Below, in pieces: positions 34,544 through 43,872 of a stretch of DNA of 64,000 nucleotides. The translations under genes and the position numbers were made by a program. Within the stretch, counting starts at the first letter, position 1; the number at the start of each line of letters is the position of its first letter. Origin of the DNA: [Flexibacter] sp. ATCC 35103 (GTDB taxonomy: Bacteria; Bacteroidota; Bacteroidia; Flavobacteriales; Flavobacteriaceae). Below the pieces are notes generated by a model. The model did not search any database and was not told the origin of the DNA. It saw nothing but the letters and a program-made list of their open reading frames with translations. The stretch lies in NCBI RefSeq assembly GCF_001975985.1, contig NZ_MTQF01000004.1, forward strand, positions 217,838-281,837, read 5' to 3'.

Positions 34544-34973
34544 TGGTATTTTGTTTCCAGGTGAATGTATCGTTTTCAAACATTTCTTTACCAAAAATTG
34601 GTACATCTGTTTTAATCCAGTTTACAATGGCTTCTGTTGCTTCATAAACTTGTTTGCGTCGCATTGCTGAAACAAATACGAACAAACAAATTTCACCTGC
34701 TTTTACAACACCCAAACTGTGGTAAATATGCATACAGGTTAAGTCGAATTTAGCAAATGCTTTTTCTCTAATTGTATGTAATGCTTCATTTGCCATATCA
34801 GTATAAGCTGTATAATCGATTGCAACTACAGTATTATCATGAATAACATCAGCGCGAACTTGCCCTAAAAAAATATTATGTGCCCCAATCGTATGTTTCG
34901 ATTGGTGTTTCGCGATCGATTCAGCGATAAATTCAGGAGCAATTGGTCCTTCTACAAATACATTTTTACTCAT
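34536..34973 (-). CDS. moaE: Molybdopterin synthase catalytic subunit MoaE
   Basis: The large subunit of molybdopterin synthase, 145 residues, which takes sulfur from thiocarboxylated MoaD. Visible motifs: GAHNIFLGQVRAD, VVAIDYTAYTDMANEALHTI, IYHSLGVVKAGEICLFVFVSAMRRKQVYEA and a Trp-Lys tail segment (NWIKTDVPIFGKE). It overlaps moaCB at its 3' end. The partner MoaD is encoded 1.3 kb upstream at 36237. Confidence 0.95.
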   Translation of the reverse strand: MSKNVFVEGPIAPEFIAESIAKHQSKHTIGAHNIFLGQVRADVIHDNTVVAIDYTAYTDMANEALHTIREKAFAKFDLTCMHIYHSLGVVKAGEICLFVFVSAMRRKQVYEATEAIVNWIKTDVPIFGKEMFENDTFTWKQNTNG

Positions 34974-34983
34974 TATATTTTAT

Positions 34984-35151
34984 TTTTTCTTGCCACAGAT
35001 TACATTGATTACAATGATTTTTTTGCTACGAATTTCACTAATTTTTATTCTTAATAATTGGTAAAAATTAAAAATTAAATTCATGAAAATTCGTGAAATT
35101 CGTGGCTAACAAATATTTTTTTATAATCCTTTTAACCTGTGTAATCTGTGG
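34984..35151. repeat. Nested inverted repeat between moaE and the moeB-like gene
   Basis: Outer words CCACAGATTACA (left) and TGTAATCTGTGG (right) enclose inner GCTACGAATTTCA and TGAAATTCGTGGC. This is the same style of small element as at 8677 and 9482. It breaks the otherwise tightly packed Mo operon. Confidence 0.65.
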
Positions 35152-36225
35152 CTATATTTTTATTTCTTCTAATAATAGCTTCATTGCTAAAGCTCCACCA
35201 GCAATGCTTTTTATATTTATAAATTTATTTTTCTGAAGTAATTCTGCTGCAATTTTACTTCTGATTCCGGATTGACAAAAAATATAAATTGTTTGATTTT
35301 TATTCAACTTTAGAATCTGAGTTTCTAAGCTTTTTAAAGGAATCTGAATTTGATTTTTTAAGCTAATTTTTGGCAATTCATCTTCATTTCTAACATCTAA
35401 AAATAAAATCTCATCGTTATTAATTTCATCAAAAACGGATTCAAAATTTACTTCTTCAATCTTGTTTATAGATTTATTATATTTTTCGTCGAATTTTTCT
35501 CTATTTATTAACTGAACATGACTTTTATCAAAATCATATTTTTGCTGCTCATTATTCAATATATTGTAAACTAATATTTTCCCACTCAAGACTTCTCCTA
35601 TTTCCAGAATCATTTTGATTACTTCGTTGGCCTGAAGCATTCCAATAATTCCAACCGTAATTCCAATAACTCCGGCATCTTCACAATTTGCAGATTGAGT
35701 ATTTTCATCCGGATACAGGCATCTGTAAGTAGGTCCGTTTTGATAATGAAAGACTGAAACCTGACCCTGAAATCTAAAAACAGATCCATAAACCATGGGT
35801 TTATTTGTTATTAAACATGCATCATTTATGAGATATTTAATAGCAATATTATCTGTTGCATCAACAATAATGTCATAATTTTCAAATAAGGAAATTGCAT
35901 TGCTTCCCGATAATTTCTCTGTAATTGCCTTTACTTTTACAAGCGGATTCAATTCAGAAATCATCAATTTAGCTTCTTCCACTTTGTATTTTCCAACAGC
36001 TGAATTTTTGTAAATTACCTGACGATGTAAATTCGAAATTTCGATAATATCATCATCTGCAATTCCTATTTCACCAACACCTGCCGCAGCCAGATAAGGT
36101 AATATAGAAGTTCCCAAACCGCCGGCGCCAATAACCAGAACTTTAGCCTTCGATAATTTCTCCTGACCAATCTCTCCTATTTCAGGAAGAATTATTTGCC
36201 TGTTATAACGTGCTGTTGTATTCAT
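35152..36225 (-). CDS. MoeB/ThiF-type adenylyltransferase with rhodanese domain
   Basis: Activates the C-terminal glycine of MoaD (and perhaps ThiS) by adenylation; the C-terminal rhodanese may supply sulfur. The E1-like domain (1-240) has VLVIGAGGLGTSILPYLAAAG, RQVIYK, DATDN and the catalytic-type Cys in NCEDAGVIG. The rhodanese domain (about 265-357) has FCQSGIRSKIA with an intact active Cys. The two C-x2-C zinc pairs of E. coli MoeB are not found: only one Cys remains at YRC, and the second pair is absent. It is next to moaD, 11 bases downstream. Confidence 0.9.
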   Translation of the reverse strand: MNTTARYNRQIILPEIGEIGQEKLSKAKVLVIGAGGLGTSILPYLAAAGVGEIGIADDDIIEISNLHRQVIYKNSAVGKYKVEEAKLMISELNPLVKVKAITEKLSGSNAISLFENYDIIVDATDNIAIKYLINDACLITNKPMVYGSVFRFQGQVSVFHYQNGPTYRCLYPDENTQSANCEDAGVIGITVGIIGMLQANEVIKMILEIGEVLSGKILVYNILNNEQQKYDFDKSHVQLINREKFDEKYNKSINKIEEVNFESVFDEINNDEILFLDVRNEDELPKISLKNQIQIPLKSLETQILKLNKNQTIYIFCQSGIRSKIAAELLQKNKFINIKSIAGGALAMKLLLEEIKI

Positions 36226-36236
36226 TTCAATTTAGT

Positions 36237-36473
36237 TTATCCTCCTGCAAAAGGAGGCAATAGCGCCACAATATCTGTTGTTTGTAACTTATAATCTGTT
36301 GCTTTTGGTACAATTTTTTGATTAACTGCCACACTAAAAGAAATGGATTCAAATTGATATTTCTGTTCTAAATCCTGCAATAATTTTTGCAGTGATAATT
36401 CAGAAGATGATATCTTTTCGAAACTACATTTCGTTTTTTCGGCTACAGCACCAAAATATTTTATCTCAATCAT
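36237..36473 (-). CDS. moaD: Molybdopterin synthase sulfur carrier subunit MoaD
   Basis: A 78-residue ubiquitin-like protein whose C-terminus is ...ALLPPFAGG; the terminal Gly-Gly becomes the thiocarboxylate. It has KYFGAVAEKT at the start, as in MoaD. Its ATG overlaps the cobA stop (TAATG), showing coupling. It serves MoaE at 34536. Confidence 0.94.
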   Translation of the reverse strand: MIEIKYFGAVAEKTKCSFEKISSSELSLQKLLQDLEQKYQFESISFSVAVNQKIVPKATDYKLQTTDIVALLPPFAGG

Positions 36474-37264
36474 TATTTTAAATTTAAATTCTGAAAAATA
36501 AATTCATCTTCAAAATGTTCCTGAAAATAAGACGTCAGTCTTGAAGTGTTTTTTACCACTTCTCCAATTACAATAATTGCCGGTGATGAAATTTTATTTT
36601 CAGCTACTAATTTATTAATTGAACTAATCGTTCCCACTACTTTCTGCTCTGTATCTTTAGTTCCGTTTTGAATAATCGCAATTGGTAAATCATCTTCCCT
36701 ATTTTTTTGATAAATAGAAATGATCTCTTCTAATTTATGCATTCCCATCAAAATCACAACTGTCGCATTTGATTTTGAAGCCAAATGAACGTCTTTCGAC
36801 AATTCATGATTGGAAGTTGTTCCTGTAATTACCCAAAAACTTTCTGCAATCTGTCGTTGCGTCAAACTTATTCCAACTGAGGCCGGAACACCTAAAGCAG
36901 ATGAAATTCCCGGAACAATATCCGTTTCTAATCCAAATCGTTCTACATATTCAATTTCTTCACTTCCTCTTCCAAAAATAAACGGATCACCACCTTTTAA
37001 ACGAACCACATGACCATAACGGTTTGCCATTGAAACAATCAATTCGTTAATCTGATCTTGTGTATAAGCGTGACAGCCTAATCGTTTACCAACAAAAACG
37101 ATTTCTGCTTTTGTGGCATATTGCAATAATTCTTCGTTTACAAGTGCATCGTATAATACAACATCAGCTTTTTCTAAAGCTTTTATCGCTTTTAATGTAA
37201 TCAATTCAGCATCACCCGGACCTGCGCCTACAATTGTTAATTTTGGTGTTTTTAAATTTTGCAT
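36473..37264 (-). CDS. cobA: Uroporphyrinogen-III C-methyltransferase (SUMT)
   Basis: Methylates uroporphyrinogen III at C2 and C7 to precorrin-2, the precursor of siroheme, which NirB needs. Motifs of the 263-residue family: LTIVGAGPGDAELITLKA, VVLYDALV, GKRLG, VRLKGGDPFIFGRGSEE, VPGISSALGVPASVGISLTQR and VILMGMHKL. No CysG-type dehydrogenase/chelatase domain is attached or nearby, so siroheme completion must be encoded elsewhere. Its presence in a molybdenum cofactor operon links the two cofactors of nitrate assimilation. Confidence 0.95.
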   Translation of the reverse strand: MQNLKTPKLTIVGAGPGDAELITLKAIKALEKADVVLYDALVNEELLQYATKAEIVFVGKRLGCHAYTQDQINELIVSMANRYGHVVRLKGGDPFIFGRGSEEIEYVERFGLETDIVPGISSALGVPASVGISLTQRQIAESFWVITGTTSNHELSKDVHLASKSNATVVILMGMHKLEEIISIYQKNREDDLPIAIIQNGTKDTEQKVVGTISSINKLVAENKISSPAIIVIGEVVKNTSRLTSYFQEHFEDEFIFQNLNLK

Positions 37265-37269
37265 AGCTT

Positions 37270-37842
37270 TTAACTTAAATTGATATTCAGGTCGTTTAAT
37301 TCGTCAGCCGAATTAATATTGGTCAAAGGAAAATTCTCACTCTCTTCTATTTTGATGATTTGATGCGGAACTTTCGCTATTAAATTCATCATTTTTAAAT
37401 CTTCATTATCAATTGCGTTTTTGATAACGGGTAATATTTTTTTTGAATAAATGCCTATTAACGGATGCATCCTGCTTTCTGAAGCAAAAACGGTAATTTC
37501 AGCTTCCTGATTATGTTTTGAAACTAGTTCTGACAATAATTCGGTTGAAATTAACGGAATATCACAACTCAGAATCAAATTAAATTCAGTTTCAGAATTT
37601 ATCAAAGCCGTATAAATCCCTCCTAAAGGTCCTTTATCAGTAATTATATCCGGTATTTTTTGATAGCTTAAATAATCATATTGTCTATTGTTTGCTATTA
37701 ATTTTATAGTTGAAGTTATGGGTAAAACAGCTTTAATAATATGTTCAATAAATGGTTTACCCTGAAACAAAACCAATCCTTTCTCTGATTGCATTCGAGA
37801 ACTTTTTCCTCCGCATAGAATAAAAACGGTTAGAGATTCCAT
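37270..37842 (-). CDS. mobA: Molybdenum cofactor guanylyltransferase MobA-like
   Basis: A 190-residue nucleotidyltransferase that would attach GMP to Mo-molybdopterin to form the bis-MGD cofactor of nitrate reductases. The signature LCGGKSSRMQSEKGLVLFQGKP matches the L-x-GG-x-S-x-RMG-x-DK pattern with Q and E variants (residues 8-29). ITDKGPLGGIYTAL and SCDIPLIS (DMP-like) are also present. It is five bases upstream of cobA. Confidence 0.9.
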   Translation of the reverse strand: MESLTVFILCGGKSSRMQSEKGLVLFQGKPFIEHIIKAVLPITSTIKLIANNRQYDYLSYQKIPDIITDKGPLGGIYTALINSETEFNLILSCDIPLISTELLSELVSKHNQEAEITVFASESRMHPLIGIYSKKILPVIKNAIDNEDLKMMNLIAKVPHQIIKIEESENFPLTNINSADELNDLNINLS

Positions 37843-37883
37843 ATCAAATCATTTATAATTTTATTATAGCTTTTTTAAACTCA

Positions 37884-38630
37884 TCAAGGGAAAATCAATT
37901 TTATACTTGCCATTAAAATCACGGTCCCTAAAACAAATTTTAATGTTTTATTAGAGAAATAGCCACTTCCGTAAAATCCGCCTAAAACTCCTCCAATAAT
38001 TGCGATTGGAACCAAATAAAAACTTTCAACCGGAATCGTTTTTCCTCCTAGAAAAAATCCTAACATTCCTGCAAATGAATTCACAAAAATGAATAAACTG
38101 GATATTGCTGCAGATTCTTTAACATTTGCCCAGCCCAAAAACAATAAAATAGGACTCAGGATAATACCGCCACCAATACCTAACATTCCGGATAATAATC
38201 CTATTATAAATCCTATCGCCAATGCAAATGGCAGTTTAATTTCAACGGCTTCTTTTTCTTTAAAATTAAATAATCCAAATAGTCTCAGTGCTGCAAAAAC
38301 GAGAACAATACCTAATATAATTTTATAAATCGTATTATCTAATGTTACAAAACCACCAATAAATGCAGCCGGAACTGAAGCTATTGCGAACGGATAAAAG
38401 AGTTTTGGCCTGAAATAATTCATTCTGTAATAAAAGAAAAACGAAATACTTGATACAAATAAATTCAAGAGCAAAGCCGAAGGTTTCATAATAGCAACAG
38501 GAAAAGCAAAAATAGTCATCAAAGCCAAATAACCTGATGCGCCGCCGTGCCCTACACTAGAATACAAAAAAGCAATCACAACTAAAGCGAAGCTGAATAA
38601 AAAGATATTTTCGGAACTCAATAAATTCAT
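37884..38630 (-). CDS. TauE/SafE family membrane permease
   Basis: A 248-residue membrane protein with about eight hydrophobic segments and family glycine motifs (YSSVGHGGASGYLALM, GLLSGMLGIGGGIILSPILLFLG, GGVLGGFYGSGYFSN). Members move sulfite, sulfonates or other small anions. Its place at the head of the mobA-cobA-moaD-moeB run could point to export of nitrite or another anion, or to molybdate or sulfur handling; no choice can be made from sequence. Confidence 0.82.
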   Translation of the reverse strand: MNLLSSENIFLFSFALVVIAFLYSSVGHGGASGYLALMTIFAFPVAIMKPSALLLNLFVSSISFFFYYRMNYFRPKLFYPFAIASVPAAFIGGFVTLDNTIYKIILGIVLVFAALRLFGLFNFKEKEAVEIKLPFALAIGFIIGLLSGMLGIGGGIILSPILLFLGWANVKESAAISSLFIFVNSFAGMLGFFLGGKTIPVESFYLVPIAIIGGVLGGFYGSGYFSNKTLKFVLGTVILMASIKLIFP

Positions 38631-38639
38631 AAGTTTTGT

Positions 38640-38830
38640 TTCAGATTTGTTTTTTGTTTCAGGTTTGTTTTTTGTTTCAGGTTTTCTTTGTTTAAAGTTT
38701 CAGGTTGTATGCTATATGTTTTAATTTACACACCGAATTCTAAGCAGATTATATTTTCCCTTTATTCTATCCTCTTTCTTCTTTGTTCTATATTCTTTAT
38801 TCTATATTCTTTCTTCTATCCTCTTCATTC
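38640..38830. repeat. Low-complexity spacer: TTTCAGGTTTG repeats and CT-rich tract
   Basis: Four to five copies of TTTCAG(A/G)TTTGTTTTTTG-like words lie at 38638-38705. These are followed by an irregular CT-rich stretch with TTCTATATTC/TTCTTCTATCC words (38755-38830). It separates moeA from the next gene. No gene was seen. Confidence 0.6.
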
Positions 38831-38842
38831 TTAAAAAAACTT

Positions 38843-40015
38843 CTAATCAATCGGCAACAACGTTACTTGTTCTCCTTTTTTTAGATTTTCAACATCATTT
38901 GGAACAATTAATAAACAATTGGCAATTGCAAATGTATTGAGCATTGCTGAGCTTTGTGCGTTTAGGATCGTTACATTTGTTTCATCATATAATGCTTTTA
39001 AAAACAGTGTTTTTCCAGTTGTATTGGTAAATGCTGAATTTAGTTTTCGAACTAATTTTGGTAAATGTGTATCAGAAAAACCCATTCTGTTTTTTATAGC
39101 CGGATATACATAAATATAAAAATTAGTTAAAGACGACGCTGGATTTCCTGGCAAAGCAAAAACCAAAGTATCCTTTTTAGAACCAAAAAACATTGGTTTT
39201 CCAGGTTTCTGATTGATTGTATAAAAAAGTTCCTGTACTCCATTTTTGAGTAAAGCTTCTTTCACAAAATCATAATCTCCAACAGAAATTCCGCCAGAAA
39301 TTAAAACCGTATCATATTTATTTAAAATTTCTTTTAGACTTTTTCTCGTAGCTTTAAGGCTATCCTTAACTTTATAGACCTTCGTTTTCTTTATTCCAAT
39401 TGTTTGAAGGGCAGCTTGCAACATCACCGAATTACTTTCGTAAATTTTTCCTTTAGAAAGTTTTTTACCGGGTTTTACCAATTCATTTCCCGTGACTAAA
39501 ATAGCCACTTTAGGCTTTTTGTAAACTTCGATTTCGGTTATTCCTAAACAGGCCAGAAAACCAATAGCTGCAGGTGTAATCAAAGTATTCGCATCAAAAA
39601 CAATTTCTTCTTTACCAATTTGTTCTCCTTTATTGCGGACATTTGTATATTTTTCAGGCATTCTGGTAATCAAAATCGAATTTTCATTAGCCATTACATG
39701 TTCCTGCATAACCACAGTATCAGCATTATCGGGAACATGTGCGCCTGTAAAAATGCGTACTGCTTCGTTTTCCTTCAGCTTTATTTTAGAATGATCTCCC
39801 GCCTGAGAAATACCTACTATATCATATTGATGTTTTTCGCTATGAATAAAAGCATAACCATCCATTGCTGATTGACGAAATGGCGGCATTGCAATGGGCG
39901 AATAAACAGTTTCTGCCAAAATATATCCTAATGATTTACTCACCTGAATTTTCTGAACTGGCATACGAGTACTATTCTCTGCAATAATTGATAATGCTTC
40001 TGCGACTTGGATCAT
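38843..40015 (-). CDS. moeA: Molybdopterin molybdotransferase MoeA
   Basis: Inserts molybdate into adenylated molybdopterin. The 390 residues show MPPFRQSAMDGYAF, RIFTGAHVPDNADTVVMQEH, VAILVTGNELVKPG, ESNSVML, SGGISVGDYDFVKEAL, KPGKPMFFG and FALPGNPASSL. ATG at 40015 gives a normal MoeA start (MIQVAEALSII); the frame begins earlier with TTG. It has its own promoter at 40049-40069 with the nitrate-gene palindrome, so it is probably controlled separately from the upstream operon. Confidence 0.95.
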   Translation of the reverse strand: MIQVAEALSIIAENSTRMPVQKIQVSKSLGYILAETVYSPIAMPPFRQSAMDGYAFIHSEKHQYDIVGISQAGDHSKIKLKENEAVRIFTGAHVPDNADTVVMQEHVMANENSILITRMPEKYTNVRNKGEQIGKEEIVFDANTLITPAAIGFLACLGITEIEVYKKPKVAILVTGNELVKPGKKLSKGKIYESNSVMLQAALQTIGIKKTKVYKVKDSLKATRKSLKEILNKYDTVLISGGISVGDYDFVKEALLKNGVQELFYTINQKPGKPMFFGSKKDTLVFALPGNPASSLTNFYIYVYPAIKNRMGFSDTHLPKLVRKLNSAFTNTTGKTLFLKALYDETNVTILNAQSSAMLNTFAIANCLLIVPNDVENLKKGEQVTLLPID

Positions 40016-40048
40016 GGCTACTATTTTATACAAGCAAAATACTTATTA

Positions 40049-40069
40049 CAAATATAAGTATTTTTACTT
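40049..40069 (-). promoter_or_regulatory. moeA promoter: AAGTA-N4-TACTT palindrome joined to -7 box
   Basis: Read on the minus strand, AAGTA-AAAA-TACTT (40069 to 40056) runs into TATATTTG (40056 to 40049), 34 bases before the ATG. It is almost identical to the nirB arrangement. A second inverted pair AATACTTAT/ATAAGTATT surrounds the -7 box. Confidence 0.6.
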
Positions 40070-40189
40070 AGTTTTAATTCTTAATAATCTAAAAATTTTA
40101 AAGAATATAAATTTAAGCTTAATTCTCCATAAACTTTCAGAAAAAGTGATAAATAGCCTTATTTGCTTTTTTTAATGAAGGTTTCTAAA

Positions 40190-40438
40190 TTATTTCCTTT
40201 TAAAATTTCCTGTTGGCAAATAATACATCCATGCAAATCCAATAAAAAATAAGACTGCAGAAGCTATAAAAGCTGGCAACAGTATTTCTTTATTATTATC
40301 TAATGCATTATTTAATGACGCATACAATAGCCAAATCTGAATACTCACGTTTAAAATTAAAACAAAAATAAGTGTAGAAAGTATATTATTAAGCTTGTTA
40401 GGATTTGCGCTGTTCTGGCTTCTTCTAAATGTACTCAT
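40190..40438 (-). CDS. Small two-helix membrane protein of the nitrate reductase operon
   Basis: An 82-residue protein with two membrane segments (about 19-41 and 53-72) and a basic C-terminus (PTGNFKRK). I do not recognise a characterized family. It is the last gene of the unit that starts at 48048, 16 bases after the Rieske gene, and may be a structural subunit or anchor of that complex (inference). Confidence 0.7.
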   Translation of the reverse strand: MSTFRRSQNSANPNKLNNILSTLIFVLILNVSIQIWLLYASLNNALDNNKEILLPAFIASAVLFFIGFAWMYYLPTGNFKRK

Positions 40439-40454
40439 TGCTATGAATTTTGAT

Positions 40455-40973
40455 TTATAAATAAATGTCTTTTTTTTCTACAAGTGCTTTTACATATACG
40501 GCGCTATCTTTAAAAAACACTTCTAATTGTGGTAAAGCTCTTGGCGGTGGTCCTGCAATTACATCTCCGGTCATAGCATCAAATGAGCCTTCGTGACAAG
40601 GGCAATGAATTATTCCTGTGCCGGGTTTGTAGAATACTGAACAGGAAAGATGGGTACATTTTTGTTCATAAGCCCTAAAATCACCACTTTCGAGATGTAT
40701 CAGTATATAAGGAATTGTACTTCCTTCTATTACAAATCCTCGGGTTCCTCCTATGGGAACTTCTTCTTTATTGCAAATAAAATGTTCTCCCTGAACACCT
40801 TCTTTTGGCAGTAAATATGCTTTGGCAGCAACAAAACCGCTTCCTACCATTAATCCTCCGGAAACAAAAGTCAGGAATTTAGCAAAATCCCGACGGCTTA
40901 CCTGAGTTGATTCCTGTTTTTTTATTGGGAAATCTTTTTTCCAGTTTTCATTTAAATTATCTTCTTTTGACAT
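40455..40973 (-). CDS. Rieske [2Fe-2S] protein with Tat-type signal/anchor
   Basis: A 172-residue Rieske protein. Residues 24-60 hold a twin-arginine motif (SRRDFAKFL) followed by a hydrophobic stretch (TFVSGGLMVGSGFVAAKAYLL), as in the Rieske subunits of bc complexes. The cluster ligands are C-x-H (CTHLSC) and C-x2-H (CPCHEGSF), and the fold's GPPPRALP segment is present. Unlike NirD it would be membrane-anchored, facing the periplasm. It lies between the ferredoxin subunit gene and the small membrane protein gene. Confidence 0.9.
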   Translation of the reverse strand: MSKEDNLNENWKKDFPIKKQESTQVSRRDFAKFLTFVSGGLMVGSGFVAAKAYLLPKEGVQGEHFICNKEEVPIGGTRGFVIEGSTIPYILIHLESGDFRAYEQKCTHLSCSVFYKPGTGIIHCPCHEGSFDAMTGDVIAGPPPRALPQLEVFFKDSAVYVKALVEKKDIYL

Positions 40974-40983
40974 GGATATAGAT

Positions 40984-41553
40984 TTAATATATTCTTAATT
41001 CTTTACTTCCTTTAGGCATCATAATATTTACTTTGGTATTTACCGTTTCTTTCCCAAAGATGAAAGTATTGATTGGCGAACTATTGGGTCTCATTTCTTC
41101 GATTTCGGCTCTTGTTCCGTAAAACAAAGCGCCGCTAGGACAAACAGTTGCACACATTGGTTTTTTACCAACGCTTGTTCTATCGTAACACATAGTACAT
41201 TTCATCATCAAATCATACTCTTCCATCTTTTTTGGAACTCCAAACGGACATGCCATTACACAATTTGAGCAGCCAATACATCTTTCTGTATTTGCTGTGT
41301 GTACCACTCCAAATTCATCTTGAGAAATCGCATCAGCAGGACAAACATTTGCACATACCGGATCCTCACAATGCATACAAACCTGTACGGTGGTTTGAAT
41401 TGTTGAAGACCGCTCTACATAGTTTACGCTTATTAATGATTCCTGCCCGTTTGTTTCACATTCTGCGCAAGCCATTTCACAAGCTTTACAGCCAATGCAC
41501 CGTTGCAGATCTACAAAAAACTCTTCGTTTTTATTGAAATTAGTTAAATTCAT
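40984..41553 (-). CDS. Four-cluster ferredoxin subunit (NrfC/DmsB/NarH-like)
   Basis: A 189-residue electron-transfer subunit with four Cys groups: [35 protein letters not shown] and CTMC...CATVC. This is the pattern of the ferredoxin subunits of molybdoenzymes (DmsB, PsrB, FdnH). No signal peptide, so cytoplasmic. It is 20 bases after the molybdoenzyme gene, and the two are almost surely partners. Confidence 0.92.
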   Translation of the reverse strand: MNLTNFNKNEEFFVDLQRCIGCKACEMACAECETNGQESLISVNYVERSSTIQTTVQVCMHCEDPVCANVCPADAISQDEFGVVHTANTERCIGCSNCVMACPFGVPKKMEEYDLMMKCTMCYDRTSVGKKPMCATVCPSGALFYGTRAEIEEMRPNSSPINTFIFGKETVNTKVNIMMPKGSKELRIY

Positions 41554-41572
41554 CGTGTCATTTTTTTATAGA

Positions 41573-43789
41573 TTAAACACTTGCATATGCTTCAGATTCT
41601 TTAGATGGCGGGGCAATTATTCCTTGCGGATCTAATAAACAAGCACATACTTTAAATTCAGGTATTTTAGAAACAGGATCTAAAATTCCGGTTGTAAGCT
41701 GATTTGCTGATTTTGCTCCTGGCCAGTGATACGGTATAAAAACTGTATCTTTTCGGATAGTTTCTACAATATTCGCAGGAAAAGTACCTTCACCTCTTCG
41801 AGTTGCTACCCGAACTAATTCTCGTTGTCTGATTCCGTATTTTAAAGCCAGTTCCGGATGAATTTCTAACATAGGTTCCGGAAACTGATCTACCAGTTTA
41901 CCAATTCGTCGTGTTTGTGTTCCGCTTAAATATTGTGACACTACACGTCCTGTGGTAAGTGTTATAGGATATTCATCATTGGTAATTTCACCCGGTTCTC
42001 TGTAAGGAGCAGGATTAAAATGGGCTTTTTTATCAGGGGTAGCAAATACTTTATCTTCCCACAATCTGGGTGTTCCCGGATGATCATCTGTTGGACAAGG
42101 CCAGAAAACGCCCATATTATCTTCTACTTTTTTATAGGAGATTCCAAAATAATCTGCTGTTCCTCCTTTTGATGCTACACGCAATTCATTAAATATAGCT
42201 TCACTGTTTTCATAAGTAAATTTATCTTCTTCACCCAGTCTTTTAGCCAGTTCTAAAAATATTGAAGTATCAGTTCTCGCATCTCCCGGAGGCGTTACTG
42301 CCTGACGGATTCTGATAACACGACCTTCTGCAGAGGTTGTAGTTCCTTCTTCTTCTTCCTGTAAAGATCCTGCAAGAACAATATCAGCATGACGCGCGGT
42401 CTCATTCAAAAAGAAATCGATACAAACGTAAAATTCCAATTTCTCGAGTGCAGATCTAACATAATTATTATTAGGAAGCGAAACCAGCGGATTAAAACAA
42501 ATAGAAATCAATCCTTTGATTTCTCCGCTATGAATTGCTTCTATGATTTCGTATGCGGTCAATCCTTTGCCCGGCATATCTTTTTCGTCTATTCCCCAAA
42601 CTTCAGAAATATATTTTCTATGTTCAGGATTTTCTATATCTCTATTTCCCGGTAATTGATCACATTTATGTCCGTGTTCACGACCTCCTTGTCCGTTTCC
42701 TTGTCCGGTTATTGTGCCATAACCACAATATGGCCTGCCAATTCTTCCGGTTGCCAAAACAAGATTAATACAGCCTACAACGTTATCAACTCCTTTTGAA
42801 TGGTGTTCGATTCCGCGGGCGTGAAGTAAAAAGCTCGTTTTTGCTTTTCCCCATAATTCTGCAGCTTCTCTAATTTTATTTTTATCGATACCCGTAATTT
42901 CTTCTGCCCATTCTAGTGTATAATCTTTCACTGCATCGATTGTTTCCTGAAAACCTGAGGTATAATTGTCTATAAAATCATGGTCGAGCATATCGTGATC
43001 AACCAGATATTTAAGCATTGCACCATATAAGGCTGAATCTGTTCCGGGTTTTACGTCTAAATGAACATCAGCAGTTCTGGCTAACGGGATCATTCTGGGG
43101 TCAATAACAATTAATTTTGCTCCGCGATCTCTGGCTTTCCAGATCCAATGTGTTAATGTTGGGAACGTTTCACTAATATTTGCGCCTGCAACGATTATTA
43201 CTTCGGCATATTCTAAATCCGAATAATTATTTGAAGCACGATCTAAACCAAACGCTTTTTTATTTCCGGCTCCGGCACTTACCATACAAAGTCTTCCGTT
43301 ATAATCCAGATTTCTTGTTTTTAATGCTACACGGGCAAATTTTCCAACCAAATAACTTTTTTCATTGGTAAGCGAAACACCTGACAACATTGAAAAGGCA
43401 TGTTTACCATATTTTTCCTGAATACGTTTTATTTCAGATACGGTTTTATCCATTGCTTCATCCCACGAAGTTTTTTCGAACCCTTTTCCTTCCACTCTTT
43501 TTATAGGATGTAAAAGTCGGTCAGGATGATTATTTTGTAAATAACGCTGTACTCCTTTTGGACACAAACGTCCTTCATTAAAAGGAAATTCCATCCAGGG
43601 TTCAAAACCTACTACTTTATTTTCTTTGACTAATAATTGAATTCCACATTGCATACCGCAAAAACAACAATGCGTTTTTACTACGTCATCCGGTTCATCT
43701 CTACCTGCGTAACCATCTTTTGGTGCATAATTTAAATGCGGTCCAAAATCTTCAATAATCTTTTCTGTTGATACGGGTAATTTTGCCAT
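41573..43789 (-). CDS. NasA-type molybdopterin oxidoreductase (putative quinol-linked nitrate reductase)
   Basis: A 738-residue bis-MGD enzyme. The N-terminal [4Fe-4S] ligands are C41-x2-C44-x3-C48 and C76 (CPKG). The Mo ligand is Cys168 in [11 protein letters not shown], and [20 protein letters not shown] is the cofactor loop seen in assimilatory-type nitrate reductases. No Tat or other signal peptide, so it should face the cytoplasm. There is no flavin or BFD domain, unlike the fused nasA at 25181; electrons would come through the adjacent ferredoxin. Two NarK genes and a cytochrome-b-like gene precede it. Nitrate as substrate is strongly suggested by this context, but not proved. Confidence 0.85.
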   Translation of the reverse strand: MAKLPVSTEKIIEDFGPHLNYAPKDGYAGRDEPDDVVKTHCCFCGMQCGIQLLVKENKVVGFEPWMEFPFNEGRLCPKGVQRYLQNNHPDRLLHPIKRVEGKGFEKTSWDEAMDKTVSEIKRIQEKYGKHAFSMLSGVSLTNEKSYLVGKFARVALKTRNLDYNGRLCMVSAGAGNKKAFGLDRASNNYSDLEYAEVIIVAGANISETFPTLTHWIWKARDRGAKLIVIDPRMIPLARTADVHLDVKPGTDSALYGAMLKYLVDHDMLDHDFIDNYTSGFQETIDAVKDYTLEWAEEITGIDKNKIREAAELWGKAKTSFLLHARGIEHHSKGVDNVVGCINLVLATGRIGRPYCGYGTITGQGNGQGGREHGHKCDQLPGNRDIENPEHRKYISEVWGIDEKDMPGKGLTAYEIIEAIHSGEIKGLISICFNPLVSLPNNNYVRSALEKLEFYVCIDFFLNETARHADIVLAGSLQEEEEGTTTSAEGRVIRIRQAVTPPGDARTDTSIFLELAKRLGEEDKFTYENSEAIFNELRVASKGGTADYFGISYKKVEDNMGVFWPCPTDDHPGTPRLWEDKVFATPDKKAHFNPAPYREPGEITNDEYPITLTTGRVVSQYLSGTQTRRIGKLVDQFPEPMLEIHPELALKYGIRQRELVRVATRRGEGTFPANIVETIRKDTVFIPYHWPGAKSANQLTTGILDPVSKIPEFKVCACLLDPQGIIAPPSKESEAYASV

Positions 43790-43872
43790 TTTTGTTTTGT
43801 TTATTTTGTTTCAGGTTTCAAGTTTCAGGTTCAACCTGTAACTGAAAACTGTGACTGTATACTTTCTAAAAA

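Noticed and set aside
38640-38830. Low-complexity spacer as a coding or satellite region
   Set aside because: The repeats are imperfect, the frames are interrupted and no domain is seen. It is kept only as a repeat-rich spacer.
42389-42768. Plus-strand frames opposite the molybdoenzyme gene
   Set aside because: They lie wholly inside a well-supported gene with intact motifs and have no recognisable domains.
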